Below are positions 10,465 to 21,590 of a stretch of DNA of 64,000 bases, one piece after another. The DNA lies in the NCBI RefSeq assembly GCF_963259705.1, contig NC_081861.1:103561226-103625225 (forward strand), written 5' to 3'. Numbering within the stretch: the stretch's first letter is position 1; every line of letters starts with the position of its first letter. Made by a program: the position numbers and the translations under genes. This DNA comes from Myotis daubentonii (Eukaryota; Chordata; Mammalia; Chiroptera; Vespertilionidae). The notes below the pieces were generated by a model, which saw nothing but the letters and a program-made list of their open reading frames with translations, was not told where the DNA came from and did not search any database.

Positions 10465-13400
10465 TCTTTAATCCATTTTGAGTTCATTTTTGTTAGTGGT
10501 GTCAGGTATAGCTCCAGCTTATTATTTTACTTGTGAATATCCAATTACGCCAGCACCATTTATTGAAGAGATTATATTTTATCCATAGAGCATTCTTCAC
10601 TCCCTTGTCAAATATAGTGAACCATATATACTTGGGTTTATTTCTGGGCTCTCAATTCTGTTCCAATTGTCTGTTTTTATGCTGGTACCATATTGTTGTT
10701 GATTTTTTCAATTATTTTTTTTAAAAAAATTATTATCTAAAGTCTTACATGTGTCTCCTTTTTCACCGCTTGGCAACCCCCCACCCCGAAAAGCCCACCT
10801 GTGGCAAGACCCCACTGCCCCAGTGTCTGTGTCCATTGGTTATGGTAATATGAATGCATACAAGTCCTTTGGTTGGTCTCTAACCACCCCCTCCCCTGCC
10901 ATTTGTCTCTGGATCTATTCTTGTTCATCCAATTATGTTGATCATAATATCCCATATATGAGTGAGATCATGTGATATTTATCTTTCTCCGACTGGCTTA
11001 TTTCACTTCACATAATGCTCTACAGTTTTATCCATGCTATTGAAAATAGTAAAAGTTCTTCTTTTTTATAGCGGCATAGTAGTCCATCGGGTAGATGTAC
11101 CACAGGTTTTTAATCCGCTCATCTGCTGATGGGCACTTAGGCTGTTTCTAAATGTTAGCTATTGTAAATTGTGCTACTATGAACATAGGGGTGCATATCC
11201 TTACTGATTGTTGTTTCTGTTTTCTTGGGATTTAGTCCTAGAAGTGAGATTACTGGGTCAAATGGGAGTTCCATTTTTAACCTTTTGAGGAAACTCCATA
11301 CTGTCTTCCAAAGTGGGTGCAGCAGTGTGCATTCTGACCATCAGTGCATGAGAGTTCTTTTTCTCCACATCCTTTCCAGCACTTGTTCTTTGTTGATTTG
11401 CTGATGATAGCCATTCTGACAGGTGTGAGATGGTATCTCACTGTTGTTTGGATTTGCATCTCTCAGATGATTAGCGACTTTGAGCATGTTTTCATATGTC
11501 TCTTGGCCTTCAGTATGTCCTCTTTCAAAACTATTTAGGATTTGTGCCCATTTTTTTGATTGGATCATTTATCTTCCTTTTGTTGAATGAGTTCTTTGTA
11601 AATTTTGGAGATTAAACCCTTACTGAAATATCATTGGCACATATGTTCTCCCATGCAGTGGGCTTTTTTTGTTGTTTTGTTGATGTCTTTTGCTATGTAG
11701 AAGCTTTTCATTTTGATGTAGTCCCATTTGTTTATTTTCCCTTTAGTATCCATTGCACTAGGAGCTGTGTCAGTAAAGATATTGCTACAAATTATGTCTG
11801 CTATTTTGCTGCCTATGGAGTCTTATAGGATTTTTATGGTTTCCCATCTTACATTTAAGTCCTTTAGCCATTTTGACTTTGTTTTTGTGTATAGTGTAAG
11901 TTAGTGATCTAATTTCATTTTTTTTGCATATATCTTTCCAAATTTCCCAGCACCATTTATTGAAGAGACTGTCTTGAATCCATTGTACGCACTTGCCTCC
12001 TTTGTCAAATATTAATTGAGCCTAATGGCTTGGGTAGATTTCTGGGTTCTCTGTTGTTATATTGGTCTATATATCTGTTCTTGTGCCAGTATCAAGCAGT
12101 TTTGAGAACCGTGGCTTGCTAATATCGGTTGATATCTGGTATTGTGATCCCTCCTACTTTGTTCTTCTTTCTCAGAATTGTTGTGGCTATTCAGAGTCTT
12201 TTTTTATTCCAGATGAATTTTTGGAGAGTTTTTTTCTAGATCTTTAAAGTATGCTGTTGGTGTCCTAATGGGGATTGCATTAAACCTGTAGATTTTGGGT
12301 ACTATGGACATTTTAATGATATTGATCCTACCAATCCATGCACATGGTATGTTCTTCCATTTGTTTATATCTTCCTCTATCTCCTTTTCCAATATCCTGT
12401 AATTTTTCAGTACAGTTCTTTTACCTCCTTAGTTAAGTTTATTCCTAGGTATCTTCATTTTTGTTGTTGTTGTTGTTGCAATGGTAAATGGGATTGTTTT
12501 TTATTTTATTTTTTATTTTCTCTTTCTGTGAGTTCATTATTGGTGTATAAAGAGGCTATAGATTACTAGGTGTTAATTTTGTATCCTGTTACATTGCTGA
12601 ATTCATTTATTAAGTGTAGAAGTTTTTTGATGGAGTCTTTGGGATTTTCTGTGTACAGTATCATGTCATCTGTGAATAAGGACAATTTTACTTCTTTTCC
12701 AATTTGGATGGAATTTATTTCTTCTTTTTATCTGATCACATGGCTAGCACTTCCAGTACTATATCAAACAGGTGTAGTGAAAGTGGGAATCCCTGTCTCG
12801 TTCCCCTTCTTAGGGGAAAAGAGTTTTTTTGCCCATTGAGTATGATGTTGGCTATAGGTTTGTCATATAAGGTGTTTATTATGTTGAGGTATGATCCATC
12901 TATTCCCACTTTGCTGACAGTTTTTATCAAGAAAGGGTGTTGGATTTTGTCAAATGCTTTTTCTGCATCAATTGATATAATTATGTGATTTTTGACAGTC
13001 AATTTGTTTACTTGATGTATCACATTTATCAATTTGTGGATATTGTACCATCCTTGCATCCCCGGAATAAACCCAACATGGTCATGGTGTATGATCTTTC
13101 TAAAGTAATACTGGATCCTATTTTCTAGAATTTTGTTGAGGATTTTATCATCTATGTTCATCAAGGATATTGGCCTGTCATTCTTCTTTTTTTGTGATGT
13201 CTTTATCTGATTTTGGAATTAGTGTAATGCTGGCTCCATAGAAAGAGCTTGGAAGTGTGCCTTCCTGTTGAATTTTTTGGAATAGTCTGTGGAGGATAGG
13301 TTTTAGTTCTTTGAATGCTTGGTAGAACTCCCCTGTAAAGCCATCCAGACCAGGGCTTTTGTTTGATGGAAAGTATTTGATCACTGCTTCAATTTCTTTG

Positions 13401-13628
13401 GTAGTTATTGGCCTATTCAGGTTTTTTGATTCTTCCTGATTGAGTTTTGGGAGCTTGTATTTTTCTAAAAATATGATTATTTTATCTAGGTTGTCCATTT
13501 TTTTTTGGAACAGAGTTGTTCATAGTATTTTTTCATAATCCTTTGTATTTCTGTGGTATTCATTGTTACTTCACCTACTTCATTTCTGATTTTGTTTATT
13601 TAGTTCCTCTCTCTTTGCTACTTTTTTT

Positions 13629-14573
13629 AAAAATTTTGTTTTATTGCTTAAAGTATTACAAATGTCTCCTTTTGTTTTCTCTCCTTGACCTTTCCCCAGC
13701 CTACCCTAAACCCCAGTCTTGTGTCCATTGGTTATGCTTATATGCATGCATACAAGTCCTTCAGTTGGTCTCTTACTTCCCTCCCCCCAACCCTCCCCAG
13801 ACTTCCCGATGTAGTTAGACAGTCTGTTCGATGCTGCTCTGCCTCTGTATCTATTTTTGTTCATCAGTTTATAATGGTCTTTATTATCCATAGCGAGTGA
13901 GATCATGTGGTATTCTTCTTTCATTGACTGGCTTATTTCACTTAGAATAATGCTCTCCAGTTCCATCCATGCTGTTGCAATTGGTAAGAATTCCTTCTTT
14001 TTTACAGCAGCATAGTATTCCATTGTGTAGATGTACCACAGTTTGCTAATCCATTCATCTGCTGATGGGCACTTAGGCTGTTTCCAGATCTTAGCTATGG
14101 TAAATTGTGCTTCTTTGAACATAGGGATGCATATATCCTTTCTGATTGGTGTTTCTGGTTTCTTGGGATATATTCCTAGAAGTGGGATCACTGGGTCAAA
14201 TGGGAGTTCCATTTTTACTTTTTGAGGAAACGCCATACTGTCTTCCATAGTGGCTGCAGCAGTCTGCATTCCCATCAGCAGTGCATGATTGCTCCTTTTT
14301 CTCCACATCCTCTCCAGCACTTGTCATCTGTTGATTTGTTGATGATAGCCATTCTGACAGGTGTGAGGTGGTACCTCGTTGTCATTTTTGATTTGCATCT
14401 CTCAGATGATTAGTACTTGGAGCATTTTTTCATATGTCTCTTGGTTTTCTGAATGTCCTCTTTTGAAAAGTGTCTATTTAGGTCCTTTTCCGATTTTTTG
14501 ATTGGATTGTTTATCTTCCTTTTGTTATGTTGTGTGAGTTCTCTATAAATGTTGGGGATTAAACCCTTATCAG
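13629..14573 (-). mobile_element. Young 5'-truncated L1 inserted in another L1
   Basis: A new L1 3' end starts at 13629 (TTTTGTTTTATTGCTTAAAG, poly-A as T-run at 13621-13628). It is followed by an intact ORF2 C-terminal frame of about 200 codons (13706-14320, with TMEYYAAVKKKEF and [14 protein letters not shown]). It stops at AAACCCTTATCAG; from about 14574 the older L1 resumes at an upstream ORF2 position (CTTGGTCAGCCTGGCTAGAGG). A short TCTCTTT on both sides may be the target duplication. The preserved frame suggests a recent insertion. Confidence 0.75.
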
Positions 14574-15653
14574 TGTCTCTTTCTTTCTTGGTCAGCCTGG
14601 CTAGAGGTTCATCAATCTTGTTTGTCATTTCAAAGAATCAGCTCTTGCTTTTGTTCATCTTTTGTATTTTGTTGTTGTTGTTTTCTATGTCGTTTATTTC
14701 CTCTCTGAACTTTATTTTCTCCTGCTTACGCTGGACTATTCCTATTGCTCTATTTCTAACTCTTTGAGTTGTAGGGTTAGATAATTTATTACCATTTTTT
14801 CTTGTTTTTTGAGGTAGGCCTGTAGAGTTATAAACTTCCCTCTCAAGACTGCATTCACTGTGTCCCATAAATTTTGGATTGTTGTATTTTCATTGTTTGT
14901 TGAAATGATGCTTTTTATTTATTCTTTGATTTCTTGGGTAAACCAATCATTGTTTAATAGCATGCCATTTAGCCTCCAGGTGTGTGATTTGCTTTATTTT
15001 TACTTTAGTTGATTTCTCATTTTATGCCATTGTGATCTTAGAATATGCTTGATATGATTTCTACCTTCTTGAATTTGAAGAGACTTTGCCAGTGCCCCAT
15101 TATGTGGTCTATCTTTGAAAATGTCCCATGTGCACTTGAGAAGAATGTATGTTGCCTGGCTTTGTGGTGAAATGTTCTGAAGATGTCAATTAATTCCATC
15201 TGATCTAGTGAGTCTTTTAGGATTGATGTTTCTTTTCTGATTTTTTATTTAAAAGATTTGTCCAGTGGTCTTAGTGGGTATTAAAGTCCCCTACTATGAC
15301 TGTATTGCGGTCAATCTCTCCCTAGATATCTTCCAAAAAATGTTTTAATGTATTTGGCTGCTTCTGGATTGGGTGAATATATGTTTACCAGAGTTATATC
15401 TTCTTGTTGAAATGCTCCCTTTAGTATTATGAAGTGGCCTTCCTTGTCTCTTGTTATGGCCTTCACTTTGAGGTCTAATTTGTCAGATATAAGTATTGCT
15501 AGCCCAGCTTTTTTAAAATTTCCATTTGCCTGAAAAACCTTTGCCATTCCTTCACCATCAGTCTGTGTGAGTCCTTTTTTTCTGAGGTGGGTCTCCTGTT
15601 GACAGCAGATATATGGATCATGTTTTCTTATCCATTCAGCTACCCTATGTCTT

Positions 15654-15765
15654 CTTTTTATAGCAAAGGTGGAAATTTTATTGAAGAATAAGTACAGACT
15701 CCCACATGGGGAAAGGGAAAGAATCTCACAACACAGACTCCCAAGTGAGGAGGGGGGCGAGTCCC
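15654..15765 (-). mobile_element. 112-bp retro-inserted fragment in L1 endonuclease
   Basis: The insert is flanked by a 14-bp perfect duplication CTACCCTATGTCTT at 15640-15653 and 15766-15779, the mark of L1-driven insertion. Read on minus it ends CTTCAATAAAATTTCCACC...TATAAAAAG, meaning a polyadenylation signal followed by a very short A-tail. It also contains two similar GGAGTCTGT/ACTC motifs. The source transcript is not recognised; an LTR R-U5 or a gene 3' end are both possible. Confidence 0.75.
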
Positions 15766-15894
15766 CTACCCTATGTCTTTTGACTGGGGTATTTACTCCA
15801 TTTACTTTTAAAGGTATTATTGATAGGTACTCATTTGTTGCCATTTTTTTATTCTTCATGCCTGTTTTCCTTCTTCCCTTCCTATTTCTTGTTT

Positions 15895-16745
15895 TTACAG
15901 GAGACCCTTTAGCATTTCTTGCATTGCTGGCTTGGTGGTATTAAACTCCCTTAGTCCTTTTTTGTCTGTGAAGCTCCTTATTTCATCCTCAACTTTGATT
16001 GATAGCCTTGCTGGGTACTGTATTCTTGGATTCAGACCCTTGCTTTGCATCACTTTGTATATCTCATTCCATTCTCTTCTAGTCTGATGTGTTTCTGTTG
16101 AGAAATCAGTCGATAGTCTGATGGAAGATTCCTTGTAGGTAACTTTTTGTCTCTCTCTGACAGGCTTTAAGATTCTTACTTTGTCTTTGGCGTTTGCCAA
16201 TTTAATTATAATGTGTCTTGTTGATGGTCTTTTTGGGTTCATCTTGTTTGGGACTCTGTGAGCTTCTTGGACTTGTATGTGTTTTTCTTCCCAATATCAG
16301 GGAATTTTTCTGTCATTATTTCTTGAAACAGGTTTTCTATTCCTTGCTCAGTTTCCTCTCCTTCTGGGACCTCTATGATGCGGATGTTGTTTCATTTCCT
16401 GTTGTCCTAAGTTCCCTTAGGCTCTACTCCATTTTTTTTTAAGATTTATTTATTTATGTATGTATGTATGTATGTATGTATGTATGTATGTATTTATTTA
16501 TTTTGCAGTTGCTGCTCTGCTTGGGTATTGTTTTCTACCTTGTCTTCTAGCTCACTGATGTGGTCCTCTGCTTCTTTTAGTCTACTGTTGATGCTTTCTG
16601 CAGCGATGTCATTCTTCATTTCTTCTTGTTTTTCCTTCCTTTCCTTTTGATTCTTACACATATTGTTGAATTTGTCTTTCATCCTTTTCAGCATCGTTAT
16701 AACTATTGCTCTGATTTCTTTCTCTGACAAATTGCTTGCCTCCAT
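15895..16745 (-). pseudogene. LINE-1 ORF1 pseudogene
   Basis: ORF1p is the trimeric RNA-binding chaperone of L1 particles. The N-terminal coiled coil starts at 16745 (MEASNLSEKEIRAIVITMLK). The C-terminal RNA-binding part is at 15895-16242 (RHIIIKLANAKDKVRILKPV, RREWNEIYKVMQ, KPAMQEMLKGLL). The middle is disrupted by an (ATGT)n/(ATTT)n microsatellite at 16440-16505 and by frameshifts. It is adjacent to the 5' UTR on its right and ORF2 on its left, the normal L1 order on minus. Confidence 0.85.
16440..16505. repeat. (ATGT)n / (ATTT)n microsatellite
   Basis: About 16 tetranucleotide units interrupting the L1 ORF1 remnant. It also opens a short repetitive frame that is not a gene. Confidence 0.95.
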
Positions 16746-17460
16746 TATGTTTACTTCCTTTTCCTATGATTCCTCTTTTTGTTTTGTATGCAGGCTGTTT
16801 CTTTGTCTCCCCATGTTCATTTCTCTCAGAGTGTCTGGTTATCTAGCTTTTTCTCTCCTGTGTTGACTCTCTCTCCAGGCAATCTCTGACCTTTCCATCC
16901 ATGGATTACCTCATCAGATTACCTCATCAGCTGTGTTTAATTCACCAATTCTGGGTGGGTGTTATTTGATTCAGCTGTTCCTTCTCTCTGCTCTGTGACA
17001 AGGTTCAGGACCCGACCATATATTTGGCCGTCACCTTGTCTCCTCCTGGACAAACTTTTTAGGCACTCATGGCTGGTGAGGCTGGAGTCTTGGTGTTCTT
17101 GGGTTTGCAGCTGAGGCAGCTGGTCCCTGGGCGTTATGGTTGTAGGGTCCCGGGCAGTATCTGAGGTCTCCCCGGTTGAAGGTAAAACTGGACTTCTGAT
17201 CACAGATGCTCTCCCCTTCAAGATGGCACAGTCTCTGTGGCAGAGCCGGTCGCTCTGGAACAGATTTCAGTAATAGTAGATTCTGCCAGGTTAGGGGAGC
17301 CTGTTCTGCCTGTCCCCAACAGTCCTGTGGAATATAACTGTCCCTCACTCACAATTACAGACACTCCCTGCACATCCACATACTCTCCTTTCACTCTCAC
17401 ACTCACACACTATCTTGCAGCCTGTCATCCCATCAGCCGCCATTTTGGATCTTCTCACTC

Positions 17461-18535
17461 ACTTAGCCTTCTTAAAACAGCTATTTTTAATTTTTATTTT
17501 TGTAAATTAAAGATCTCTGTTTTTGAGCTTATTACTGGAAGATTTTTGTGATCTTTATGGTGTCTTATTTCCTTGATTTTTATGTTTCTAGACATTCTGT
17601 GAATGGATGACAAATTGTTATTGTTCAGGGAAGTTACAAATGAGCAACCTCTTGCTCGTTCAGAACTACTGAATTCTTTCTATGTCGGGCTTTGTACTAA
17701 GCACCAGTGAAACAATAATCTAAAGGTGCTATGAACCATTTTCTACATATGTACACTGTGGACTCAAACATTAAGTAATTCTGCAGATCAAGTCTTGATC
17801 TAATGGACACAGTTACAAACTTAAACTTTCTCTTGTATTTATATAAAAGAACACTGTTGATAACCATCATTCTTATAAAATTTGGGATATAATTTTATGT
17901 GGCTGGAAATGCCCATTAAAAAATATCTGATTTCTCCATGTCTCTCAGAGAGACACATGGCTCCATCTTCATCTAGAGAATTTATATTCTCAATTTTATT
18001 TTGAGATACTTTGGCTAGTTCTCGCTATATGAGCTGAGGTATTTGCTGATATTCTATCTCCAAGAATTCCTCCAGTAAATATTGTCTTATTAGAAGTTAT
18101 TAGCAGTCCAAGAAACAGAAGAGTTTTATGTTAATTATAATGCAGCATACAACGATATATTGGATATGTGAAGTCTCTGTACTTACCAAAATTATGGAAT
18201 GTGTTTTCTACCTTTATCACTATTTGCTCTCTGACATTGTGAATAAGCTAGTTTCTTAACTTTATGCATACAGTTCTAGTTGGAAAATGAATTTATTTTT
18301 AGAACTTAAGTTTCAGACATTATAGGAATACATCAGAAACTAATCACCAGTAAATGTTTATTTCTCTCTGTTTCCTTGCCTGAAGTTCCTACATGTTTTA
18401 CAAAAACTACATGAAGGAACAGGATTTCTCCAATTGATCCTTAACATGTTTCTACAATTCCATCAACCACCAAAGACATATACCTGTTCTACATAAGTTC
18501 AGTAGAACCTATGGTTTTTAGCATTGAAATAATAG
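17461..18535. other. AT-rich DNA, mostly single-copy
   Basis: No intact feature. The stretch ahead of the gypsy-like remnant could include further upstream parts of that element (protease or gag), but I could not align any part convincingly. TTCTTTCTATGTCGGGCTTTGTACTAAGCACC near 17675 resembles an old L2-type 3' end. Confidence 0.4.
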
Positions 18536-19062
18536 AAATATTTTTGCACTCAGTATGGCTGGTGTGTTTATGCACCATTATACCTTTTGGATTTCATTAT
18601 GCCTGGGCAATTTTTCAACAATTTATGAACATGGTGTTTCCGAACTTTCCTGGATTGAAGCATGATACTATATCTGGACAATATTTAAGTCTACTCATGA
18701 CAGCACTGTCCAGATGGCCCTGGACTACCTCCAATAGTATCAACTTTTTGCCAAAAATTTAAAAGTACAAATTTTCCAAGTGCCTGTTGCATGTAACATT
18801 CTCACAAGGGATTAGGATGGACCTGTGGAAATTCAGATGAGTACTGATGAAAACCCATATAATTTTCAAAAAAAATCAATAATCTTTCACATCTCATGCA
18901 TAATTGTATAAAGTTTATACTCCTATTTTTGGCTATGTGACTTTTCAACCAATGTTCTGGGAAAATACTAGCACATTAGTGAACCCTGAGTCTCTGAAAG
19001 CTTTTAAGGAATTAAAACTCAATCTTATTTCTACTCACATCCTGGTATATTCTTACACTTAG
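18536..19062 (+). pseudogene. Decayed Ty3/gypsy-type pol fragment (reverse transcriptase to RNase H link)
   Basis: Three collinear pieces in shifting frames match the order of a Ty3/gypsy reverse transcriptase. At 18536-18762 it reads FCTQYG in one frame and IPFGFHYAWAIFQQFMNMVF in another, corresponding to the PFG..A..FQ..MN..F block before the catalytic site. At 18662-18697 it reads MILYLDNI, stop, VYS, the Y-x-D-D box with the second Asp changed to Asn and one stop. At 18913-19059 an open stretch of 49 codons carries ESLKAFKELKLNLISTHIL, the conserved AF..LK..L.S.PVL segment linking to RNase H. The pattern is gypsy rather than retroviral. It is clearly dead, with frameshifts, stops and a lost catalytic Asp. 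It could derive from an old mammalian gypsy element or an RTL-type relative. No LTRs were found; the right side runs into a microsatellite. Confidence 0.65.
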
Positions 19063-19146
19063 AAAGAGAGCTCTTACATTATTATTCGAGCATTTTACTT
19101 TCTTCCTCTTAAAAAATACATGCCTGTGGATTCCCAATTCCTCCAG

Positions 19147-19264
19147 CTATATATCTATATCTATATCTATATCTATATCTATATCTATATCTATATCTAT
19201 ATCTATATCTATATCTATATCTATATCTATATCATATATATTTATATCTCTATCTATCTATCTA

Positions 19265-19308
<44 letters not shown>

Positions 19309-19312
19309 ATCT
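19147..19312. repeat. (ATCTAT)n / (ATCT)n microsatellite
   Basis: A long hexanucleotide run changing to a tetranucleotide run. The Tyr/Ile frame across it (19120-19368) is an artefact. Confidence 0.97.
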
Positions 19313-19319
19313 ACCATCT

Positions 19320-19708
19320 ATATCTTTGTCCATTTTGTGTTTTTGACACCCTTGCCAAAATATTTTGACTGTAGATATGTGAATTTATTTCTGGACTCCA
19401 TATTCTCTTTGTCTATATGTCTATTTTTATGGCAGCACCTTGTTTTGATTAGTAGCCTTGTAATATATTCTGGAATTAGAAAATGTGATATCTCCAGCGT
19501 TTGTTCTCTACAAGTTCACTTTGGCAATTCAGGGATCTTTGTGGTTCCATATTAACTTTAGAATTGCTGTGTGTTTTTTCCTAATGTTATGGGGAATGCC
19601 ATAGCAATTTTGATAAAGATTACATTAAACCTGTAGATCATGTTGAATACTATGAACATTTTAACAATGCTAAGTCTTACAATCCATGTATTTGGCATAC
19701 ATTTCCAT

Positions 19709-19743
<35 letters not shown>

Positions 19744-19748
19744 TTTCC
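19320..19748 (-). mobile_element. Old L1 ORF2-region fragment (minus), ending in (ATTT)n
   Basis: TTGCCAAAATATTTTGACTG through TCTATTTTTATGGCAGCACC and GATAAAGATTACATTAAACCTGTAGATCATGTTG is L1 ORF2 C-terminal region in reverse. A younger L1 3' end with (TTTA)n at 19708-19748 interrupts it. Confidence 0.7.
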
Positions 19749-21380
19749 TTTTTCTAAATTATTGGGGTGACATTGGTTAATAAGATCATACAGGTTTCAA
19801 ATGTACATCTCTGTGATGCATGATTTGTATATGGCATTGTGTGCCCACCACTCAAAATCAAATCATATTCTGTCACCATATATTTGGCCCCCTTGAGTAC
19901 CCACACACCCCCATTCCCTCTGGTAACCACTATATTGTTATCTGTATCTATTAATTTCAGTTTTATATCCCACATGAGAGTAAAACTATATGATTCTTGT
20001 TTATCTAACTGGCTTCCCATCCATGTTATCACAAATGGCAAGTATTTCATCTTTAATTATGAACAAGTAGTATTCCATAGTATATATGGAGGATATCTTC
20101 TTTATCCAATATTCTGTGGGAGGACACTTTGTCTTCATGTCTGGGATACAGTAAATAATGCTGCAATGAACATAGGGGTGCATATATTTTTTAAATAAAA
20201 ATTTTGAGATTTTAGGTAGATACCAGAAGAGGGATTCTTGGACCATATGGTAACTCCATTCTTCATATTTTAGATAATGCCATACTGTTTTTCATAATGG
20301 CTGTACTACTATACATTCTCATCAGTGGAAATTGAGAGTTCCTTTTTCTCCACAAATTCTCCAACACTTGTTATTACCTGTCTTGTTGATAATCACCATT
20401 CTAACAGGTGTTAGGTAGTATTTCATTGAAGTTTTGATTTGCATTTCCCTAATAGCTACTGAAGACCAGCATCTTTTTATGTATCTGTTGGTCATTTGTA
20501 TGGTCCCTAGGGAGAAGTGTCTGTTCAGGTCCTCTGCCCATTTTTTTAAAATTTTATTGTTTGTTTGGTGTTGAGTTGTATGAAATTGTTATATATTTTG
20601 GATATCAACCCTCTTTTAGAGCTGTTGTTTGTAAATATCATCTGCCATTCATTTGGATGTCTTTTTTGTTTTGTTGGTCATTTATTTTGCTGTTCTAATG
20701 CTTTTTAATTTGATACAGTCCCATTCATTTATTTTTTTTCTTTTGCTTACCTTGCCTTTGGGATCAAATTCATAAAATGTTCTTTACAATCAAGATCCAT
20801 AAGTTTAGTCTCAATGTTTTCTTCTATTTAGTTTATTGTGGCAAATCTTATAGTTATGTCTTTTATTCATTTTTAATTAATTTTTTTACATGGAATAAAG
20901 TGTAATCTAGTTTCATTCCTTTGCATGCAGTCTTCTTATTTTCCCAGAGCCATTTATTGAAGAGGTTATCTTTTCTCCATTTTGTGTTTTTGGTTCCTTT
21001 GTAAAAACAAACTTTTTCCCATATATATGTGGCTTTATTTCTGGGATCTCAATTCTGTGTAATTGGGTTTTTGTGTAGGTTTATCTGCTAATACCATGCT
21101 ATTTTGAATATTGTAGCTCTGTACTATAATTTGAAGTCAGGTAGTGTGATGCTTCTGGCTTCATCCTTTTTCTTCATGATTGCTTCAACTATTCAGGGTC
21201 TTTTGTGATTCCCTGCAAATTAATGTTGTTTTTCCCTATGTCTTTAAAAAATAAAGTTGGGATTTTGATTTGGATTGCATTAATCTACATATTTCTTTGG
21301 GTAATATGGCCATTTTAACTATGTTGATTCTTCCAATGCCTGAACATGGTATATCTTTCTATTTTATTATAAAATTTTAA

Positions 21381-21590
21381 AAATATGTTTTTATTAATAT
21401 AAGAGAGTGAAATGGAGAGGGAGAGAGATAGAAACATCAATGATGAGAGAAAATCATCGGTCAGCTGCCTCCCACATGCCCCTTAATGGGGATTGAGTCT
21501 GAAACCTGTGCATGTGCCCTGACCTGGAATCCAACAGTGACCTCTTTGTTCATGTATTGACTTTCAACCACTGAGCCACACCATCTGGAC
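21381..21590 (-). mobile_element. Ves SINE (minus)
   Basis: From the tail (TTTTTATTAATATAAGAGAG) through GAGAGATAGAAACATCAATG to the tRNA-like head ending CACTGAGCCACACCATCTGG. It is inserted into the old L1 ORF2 region. Confidence 0.9.

Larger units (their letters stand above)
7701..10720 (-). mobile_element. Old L1 (minus), interrupted three times
   Basis: Pieces of one old L1 3' half: 7701-7825, 8153-8626, 8799-9354 and 10465-10720. The plus-strand text shows the reverse of the ORF2 C-terminal and 3' UTR region, for example ATTCTAATACACATGAAGTGATATCT and CACCATTTATTGAAGAG. Interruptions are an L1 3' end in plus orientation (7826-8152), a Ves SINE (8627-8798) and a Helitron (9355-10464). 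Rejoining the flanks of the Helitron restores L1 continuity (ATTTAAA / TCTTTAATCC), which dates the Helitron after the L1. Frames are fully decayed. Confidence 0.8.
10800..15850 (-). pseudogene. LINE-1 ORF2 pseudogene (endonuclease / reverse transcriptase)
   Basis: ORF2p normally nicks target DNA and reverse-transcribes L1 RNA by target-primed reverse transcription. The start (15850 downwards) reads as an apurinic endonuclease with the QETH motif (ICCQQETHLRKKG, near 15600) but is cut by the 112-bp insert. The reverse transcriptase body is visible at 12736-13164 ([35 protein letters not shown]) and at 13178-13498 (SPGLDGFTGEFYQ). The catalytic box near 12660-12700 reads FTDDM in another frame. 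The C-terminal part lies left of 12400 in several frames. It is non-functional. Confidence 0.85.
10722..17460 (-). mobile_element. Near full-length LINE-1 (minus), with two insertions
   Basis: The 3' UTR starts at the left (about 10722-10980). ORF2 occupies about 10800-15850, ORF1 about 15895-16745 and the 5' UTR about 16746-17460. On minus the element begins with GAGAAGATCCAAAATGGCGG, like other bat L1 5' ends. Insertions are a truncated L1 (13629-14573) and a 112-bp retro-insert (15654-15765). Without them the length is about 5.7 kb. Both ORFs are broken by frameshifts, stops and a microsatellite (16440-16505), so the copy is dead. Confidence 0.85.

Noticed and set aside
10751..10975. Proline-rich frame
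   Set aside because: Antisense of the L1 3' UTR; similar frames occur at every L1 3' end in the window.
13706..14320. Intact 204-codon frame that could be called a gene
   Set aside because: It is the C-terminal part of L1 ORF2 in a 5'-truncated insertion without start or promoter.
19120..19368. Tyr/Ile repeat frame
   Set aside because: Translation of the ATCTAT microsatellite.
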